Part shown: positions 59,755 to 64,000 of the stretch, one piece after another
Position numbering within the stretch: position 1 is the first letter of the stretch
Layout: every line of letters begins with the position of its first letter
Assembly (NCBI GenBank): GCA_037074585.1
Contig: CM073491.1
Location: forward strand, 69,733,501 to 69,797,500
Direction: 5' to 3'
Source of the DNA: Biancaea sappan
Lineage: Eukaryota; Streptophyta; Magnoliopsida; Fabales; Fabaceae
Length of the DNA stretch: 64,000 bases
Program-made: the position numbers and the translations under genes
The notes under the pieces: generated by a model
The model's input: the letters and a program-made list of their open reading frames with translations, nothing else
Databases searched by the model: none
What the model was told of the DNA's origin: nothing

Positions 59755-60290
59755 TGTTATAATATAATTTGAAAAAGAATATTTTTACTGTAGCAATTTT
59801 GAAAAAGAAATTTGATTGTTGAAGAAGTATGATAAACTTTATTGGTTATTGAAAAAGTATGATAAAGTTTATTGATTGTTGTAATATAATTTGAAAAAGA
59901 ATACTTTTTCCTGTACCACTTTTGAAAAAGAAATTTGATTGTTGAAAAAGTATGATAAAGTTTATTGGTTGTTGTAATCAACTTTGAAAAAGAATATCTT
60001 TTACTGTAGCACTTTTGAAAAATGAATTTGATTGTTGAAAAAGTATGATAAAGTTTATTGGTTGTTGTAATAAAATTTGAAAAAGAATACCTTTTACTGT
60101 AGCACTTTTGAAAAATGAATTTGATTGTTGAAAAAGTATGATAAAGTTTATTAGTTGTTGTAATAAACTTTGAAAAAGAATACTTTTTACTGTAGCAAAT
60201 TTGAAAAAGAATATTGATTGTTGAAAAAGGTTGATAAAGTTTTTTGGTTGTTGTAGAAAGGTTGAAAAATGATAATGAAGCTTACTGTAG
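59755..60290. repeat. Tandem array in LTR (about 115-bp units)
   Basis: Four to five copies of a unit containing GATTGTTGAAAAAGTATGAT and ACTGTAGCACTTTTGAAAAA. Frames read through it on the minus strand are artefacts of the repeat. Confidence 0.85.
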
Positions 60291-60331
60291 CAATTTTGAC
60301 TAAAACAGTCACTGTAGCAGCAAGGTTTCAC

Positions 60332-60338
60332 TATATAA
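60332..60338 (+). promoter_or_regulatory. TATA box of SIRE-like LTR
   Basis: TATATAA followed by AGGGGACTTCACAAC and a leader with CTTC and CATTC motifs. The position, about 660 bases before the LTR end, suits a long R/U5 as in this lineage. Confidence 0.6.
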
Positions 60339-61000
60339 AGGGGACTTCACAACACCATTTACATAAAGCTTCAATTGTTCATTTCTCATATTATCTTGAG
60401 TTTCATTCTCTCTAAATTGCTAGAGAAATATTCTGAGCTTAATTTCTGCGTTATCTACACTTTGAGAGTGTTTACCATTATTTTCCTTAAGCCTTTAAAT
60501 TTAGTTTCTCAAGGATTGGTTCCTTGAGTTAGTGTTTGAGAGAAAACACGTTGTAAGGGGGAGAGACACCCTTGAGGGAGAAAAGTATGTTGTAGTGGTT
60601 TGCAAGTACCCGGATTAAACTTGCAATTATAGTGGAAATACTCAAGTGGTCTCTTGAGGACTGGATGTAGGCTTGGGATTAGCCGAACCAGTATAAATCT
60701 CCGAGTTTGCTTTCTCTATCCCTACTCTATTTACATTTGAAGTTAATTAATTAATGCTTTGCGTTTATATTTGATTTCTACCTCAAGTATTAATTAATTT
60801 GTGTAGATTTATATTTGCTCCTTAATTCCTTGCACTATAAAATTATTCATCTTGATAAACATTTTGATTTTCTGAATTAAATTATTATCTTTAACATTAT
60901 CCAATTTCAGAAAATCATTTTAACTTCCAATTAAGTTTTGTGAAAATTTTTATAAAACCCAATTCACCCCCCCTCTTGGGATCCAACCATTTCTTTCAAT

Positions 61001-61012
61001 TGGTATCAGAGC
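61001..61012 (+). promoter_or_regulatory. Primer-binding site, initiator tRNA-Met type
   Basis: An exact TGGTATCAGAGC two bases after the LTR ends. Confidence 0.92.
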
Positions 61013-61052
61013 TTGGGCTCTTAATTTGAGACTTAACCGTCTAAGAGTAAAC

Positions 61053-62348
61053 ATGGTTGGATTTAGTGATTGGTTTATGTCTGAAAATTATTCTTTCACA
61101 GAACCTCCAGTTTTTGGTGCTAATCATTTTCAATATTGGAAGTATGAAATGAAAATGTTTTTAATTTCAGTAGACCATAAACTCTGGGAAGTTATAGAAA
61201 ATGGTTTTTATATGCCTGTCAAGGAAGAACAAGGAAAATGCATTCTAAAACCCAAGAGTGAATGGAATGATACTGAAAGAAGTTTAATGCAACTCAATGC
61301 TAAGGCAAAATTGATTATTTCTTGTGCATTGAGTCAAGATGAATTTTTCAAAATCTCCAACTGTGCAACTGCAAAAGAAATGTGGGAAATTCTTGAAGTT
61401 GCACATGAGGAAGATCTTATTGCTGAGGAATTAAGGTATAGAAGTTTCATTAATAAACTTGAAATTGCTCAAATGAACAATTGCAAAACCATTAATGAGA
61501 TACAACTTGTGCTTAATCATTTGCAAGCTCTTGGTGTTGAACTTACAGGAAAATCTCAAATCACCAAGGAGATAGAAGAAAAAGAAAAAGGAGAAAAAGA
61601 AAAACCACAACCAAAAGCTGAATCATCAAAGAAAGCTTACCTATCGTCCATTTGGGGAAATAGCAATTCTGATGAGGAGAACACAAATGAAGAAGCCAAC
61701 ACTTGTCTTGTGGCCAGAGATAAAGATGAGGTAAATTCATTTGACTACTCTTTTGAAGAATTACAAGATGCCTTTGATGATTTACATGAAGAATCTCTAA
61801 TACTTGCAAAGAAACTAAATGTTTCAAAACAGAAAAACTCTTCTCTTGAAAATGAGTTGAAAACATTGAAAAATGAATTTTCTATTTCCAAGAAAGAGAA
61901 TTTTGTTTTTGAAAATCAAAACAAAACTTTGCAAGAAGAGAATTTGATTTTAAAAGCAAATATCTCTACCAACAAAAATTGCTTTTGTACCAAGTGTGAT
62001 TCTTTGAAAAAGGAAAATAATAATCTTAAAAACACACTTGCAAAATTTTCTCAAGGTAGAGAAATTTTAAATACATCAGTTTTGAAACAAAGAAGAAGGT
62101 TTAACAAAGTTGGTCTTGTTTCTAAAAGGAAATCAAACCAAAAGCATTCTAAAAGCTTCTTTGTTTCTGTAAAGATGTCAAATAGTCCAACTTGCACTTG
62201 TTTTTATTGTGGACTAAAAGGACACAAATCTTACTCATGCTTTTATAAGAAAAATCTTGTTCATGGAGTTAAAATGAAATGGGTTCAAAAAGGAACTCAT
62301 GACCCAGGCGAACCCAAAGAAATTTGGGTACCAAAGACAAAGGATTAA
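61053..62348 (+). CDS. gag: copia gag, SIRE-like
   Basis: 431 residues from the first in-frame ATG (61053). The N-terminal half is a copia gag: YSFTEPPVFGANHFQYWKYE, then DHKLWEVIENG and ATAKEMWEILEVAHEED. A Lys/Glu-rich linker leads to a long coiled-coil region (about 235-330: EELQDAFDDLHEES, LENELKTLKNEF and similar), then a CCHC knuckle CFYCGLKGHKSYSC near residues 382-395, and an end with KEIWVPKT. The coiled coil plus late knuckle is typical of SIRE/Maximus-type elements. The frame is fully open, so Gag could be made if the LTR is transcribed. The protease that would normally follow is missing. Confidence 0.9.
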   Translation: MVGFSDWFMSENYSFTEPPVFGANHFQYWKYEMKMFLISVDHKLWEVIENGFYMPVKEEQGKCILKPKSEWNDTERSLMQLNAKAKLIISCALSQDEFFKISNCATAKEMWEILEVAHEEDLIAEELRYRSFINKLEIAQMNNCKTINEIQLVLNHLQALGVELTGKSQITKEIEEKEKGEKEKPQPKAESSKKAYLSSIWGNSNSDEENTNEEANTCLVARDKDEVNSFDYSFEELQDAFDDLHEESLILAKKLNVSKQKNSSLENELKTLKNEFSISKKENFVFENQNKTLQEENLILKANISTNKNCFCTKCDSLKKENNNLKNTLAKFSQGREILNTSVLKQRRRFNKVGLVSKRKSNQKHSKSFFVSVKMSNSPTCTCFYCGLKGHKSYSCFYKKNLVHGVKMKWVQKGTHDPGEPKEIWVPKTKD

Positions 62349-62559
62349 TTTGCAGATTTGCCTCGAAGCAAGGAGCGAAAATGACTTTTCAATGGCTACA
62401 TCATTCAAACTCCACTCTCTTGCATCAAAAGGAGGCAATGGACAAGTAAACATATAAGCTGGAATGTATTGTAAGAAATTTGATTGATATGTTTACTGTA
62501 TCAAATGCTTATGTTTGTTTTCTAGCATGCCTTTCATCTATCTTTGATATTCATGCATG

Positions 62560-63770
62560 CTATTTCTAAAAATGATTCTTAGGTGTGCGGCCTAAGGATA
62601 TGATTTTTGCTTTGAGCTAAAATCTTTCTTCTAAATTTAGCTTGAACTTTCTTATTTATCGCATCACGACAACTTGCTTTCATTACATGCATATTTCCCT
62701 TGGTTTCACATCAATAAGATTACTCTTACTTGTAATGTTTATCTTTATTGTAATCTTATTTAAATATTTTCAATAAAATCAAAAATCCTCACACAAATGC
62801 ATTTTATGGAAGCATGGCATACTTTGAACATAATGTATTGTTTCTCCTGATGGTTGAAGATTTATTTGAACATCACTAATTTGAGAATCAAAGTACTCCA
62901 TTAAAAGTGTCTTGCAGTTGGTTGGTCGACCAGCTAGCTCATCAGTGGTTGACCAGCAAGACTTATATATGTCAATTTGTGAACCAACGCCTAACGCCAG
63001 ATGCCAACACTAGACGCTAAGTAAAGAGGATCTTGCAAATAATCAATCAATGAAGACCATTAAAATTGCAAAAGGAGAGGATCAAAAGAAGGGCAATGAA
63101 GAAAATAAAGATATCAACATTTTAAGGAGGGACTTCAAGAAGTAACAAGAGTTTGCCAAAATTGATGAGTATCTCTATCCGCTACTACTTTATTATTTAA
63201 TTGAATGATACTCTTTGATCTTAATTAGCTATACTAGCAAATTGTTATCATTGACATATTTTCATAGCAATAATATACTATTTTACGAAATCTTACATAT
63301 TTGATAATATCATTGCATATAAAAATATGTTAAATACTTAAATTATTTTTTTTAATACATCATGGTTTGAGCATTATACATATCATCTCTTTTACATAAG
63401 CTGTAACTTATGAACCATTGTTTATGGATTATAGTTTATATCTGATTATATCTTATTAATCCATATTACCTCAATTATGTTACTACATACTCTGATTATA
63501 ATATGTTTTATCTTGAGTAAGTATGTAACTTGCTTTTGCTTTGAAATGATGATATATATATGTCCATGTCAGAAAATTCTTTCCATCTTTAAAATGGATA
63601 TATATTTTTCAATATATATATATACTATGCTGAATTTGTGTAGCTGATTTCTTTTATCTTTCTTTATTATTATTTTTTTGTATCGTCCAATAAAAGAAAC
63701 CACTTGCATTAAAAAAACAAACTGAAGGATTACATTGCAAAAAAAAAAAGGGGGAAAGTTTGCTCATGCA
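62560..63770. other. AT-rich intergenic DNA
   Basis: A short GTTGGTCGACCAGCT / CAGTGGTTGACCAGC pair occurs at about 62920-62960. No gene or LTR seen. Confidence 0.4.
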
Positions 63771-63778
63771 TGAGCAAT

Positions 63779-64000
63779 CTACAGGCGAGGTGGTCTTGGA
63801 TTAGGAGGCCCGTATTGTATCATCACCCCTCGGCCATTCCTTGGAGCAAGAGACTGAGCAATGTCACGGAGGGTAGTGTAAATCCCATTCATACAATCAA
63901 CACTTCTTTGTTGTTGATTGCAGAAGCATTGGGTAGACCAATAGAAGAACCTATCTATTCTTGAAGTCAGTGCCGCATTGTTGCGTTTAGCTAACTTCTC
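63779..64000 (-). CDS. Unidentified C-terminal coding segment, partial
   Basis: On the minus strand a frame runs open from the window edge to a TAG at 63781-63779: 73 residues with ordinary protein composition (EKLAKRNNAALTSRIDRFFY ... LRDIAQSLAPRNGRGVMIQY, then a Pro/Arg-rich end GPPNPRPPRL). Its base composition is markedly less AT-rich than the neighbouring DNA, and the stop is followed by an A/T-rich tail-like region, both consistent with the 3' end of a real gene or mobile-element gene. I do not recognise the family. Confidence 0.45.
   Translation of the reverse strand, partial: EKLAKRNNAALTSRIDRFFYWSTQCFCNQQQRSVDCMNGIYTTLRDIAQSLAPRNGRGVMIQYGPPNPRPPRL

Larger units (their letters stand above)
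59468..60998 (+). repeat. 5' LTR of SIRE-like element
   Basis: Starts TGTTAGCCCTAATG and ends CCATTTCTTTCA next to the primer site: 1531 bp. It holds a repeat of GATTTAATCTTCTTGGCCCA units (59530-59690), a tandem array of about 115-bp units (59755-60290), and a TATA box at 60332. Confidence 0.8.
59468..62560 (+). mobile_element. SIRE-like copia element, pol missing
   Basis: 5' LTR (59468-60998), initiator-Met primer site (61001-61012) and gag (61053-62348). After gag, instead of protease-integrase-RT, there is about 200 bases with a few element-like phrases and then unrelated AT-rich DNA. No 3' LTR occurs before 64000. It is either a large-deletion derivative or truncated. The right boundary is approximate. 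Confidence 0.75.

Noticed and set aside
59757..60331. Minus-strand frames of 74 and 117 codons with repeated YHTFS/FKSATVK phrases
   Set aside because: Translations of the 115-bp tandem array in the copia LTR, antisense to the element.

Overview
The window is AT-rich plant nuclear DNA from a eudicot. A legume is my guess from repeat style only. Evidence for a plant: an intron-rich PABP-interacting RRM gene of the plant CID8-13 type, Ty3/gypsy (Tekay-like) and Ty1/copia (SIRE-like) retrotransposons, Helitrons with CTRR ends, hAT and MULE remnants, MITEs, and pieces of plant PHO1 and pyruvate kinase genes. I found no rRNA, tRNA or CRISPR.

1-10.2 kb: a Ty3/gypsy element on the minus strand (649-9752; LTRs 649-2685 and 7699-9752) sits inside an LTR of its own family (1-648 plus 9753-10185), with target duplication GGTAC. 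That outer LTR cuts a copia element, of which only leader, primer site and 5' LTR (10186-11093) remain. The copia LTR in turn lies in a Helitron-borne RPA-like fragment ending in a hairpin plus CTAA at 11763.

12-31 kb: a Helitron and MITE field. A pyruvate kinase fragment (12411-13257) is split by a hAT-type MITE. A plus-strand Helitron RPA70-like gene (14911-21175) is split by two solo LTRs (14944-16753 and 16914-20664). TIR/foldback elements lie at 21.6 and 25.6-27.3 kb. A minus-strand Helitron (about 28302-30569) carries the last codons of a Pif1-type helicase and degenerate exons of a PHO1 phosphate exporter gene.

32.6-37.8 kb: the one clearly intact conventional gene, ten coding exons for a 298-residue protein with a PAM2 motif and two RRMs. 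A possible SINE head lies downstream.

40-56 kb: a decayed MULE transposase (42.25-43.54 kb), a copia RT remnant with a probable 3' LTR (48.6-49.8 kb), and a clean internally deleted hAT element (50851-52342, target duplication AACAGAAA). The main find is a two-exon gene for a 74-residue secreted six-cysteine peptide (47108-47561, minus), with a second copy (54281-55906) broken by two small insertions. The flanks of the two copies match, so this looks like a local duplication.

59.4-64 kb: a SIRE-like copia element with 5' LTR, primer site and intact gag but no pol within reach, then an unidentified minus-strand reading frame running off the right edge. Apart from the RRM gene and the cysteine-rich peptide gene, the coding matter here is mobile or broken.
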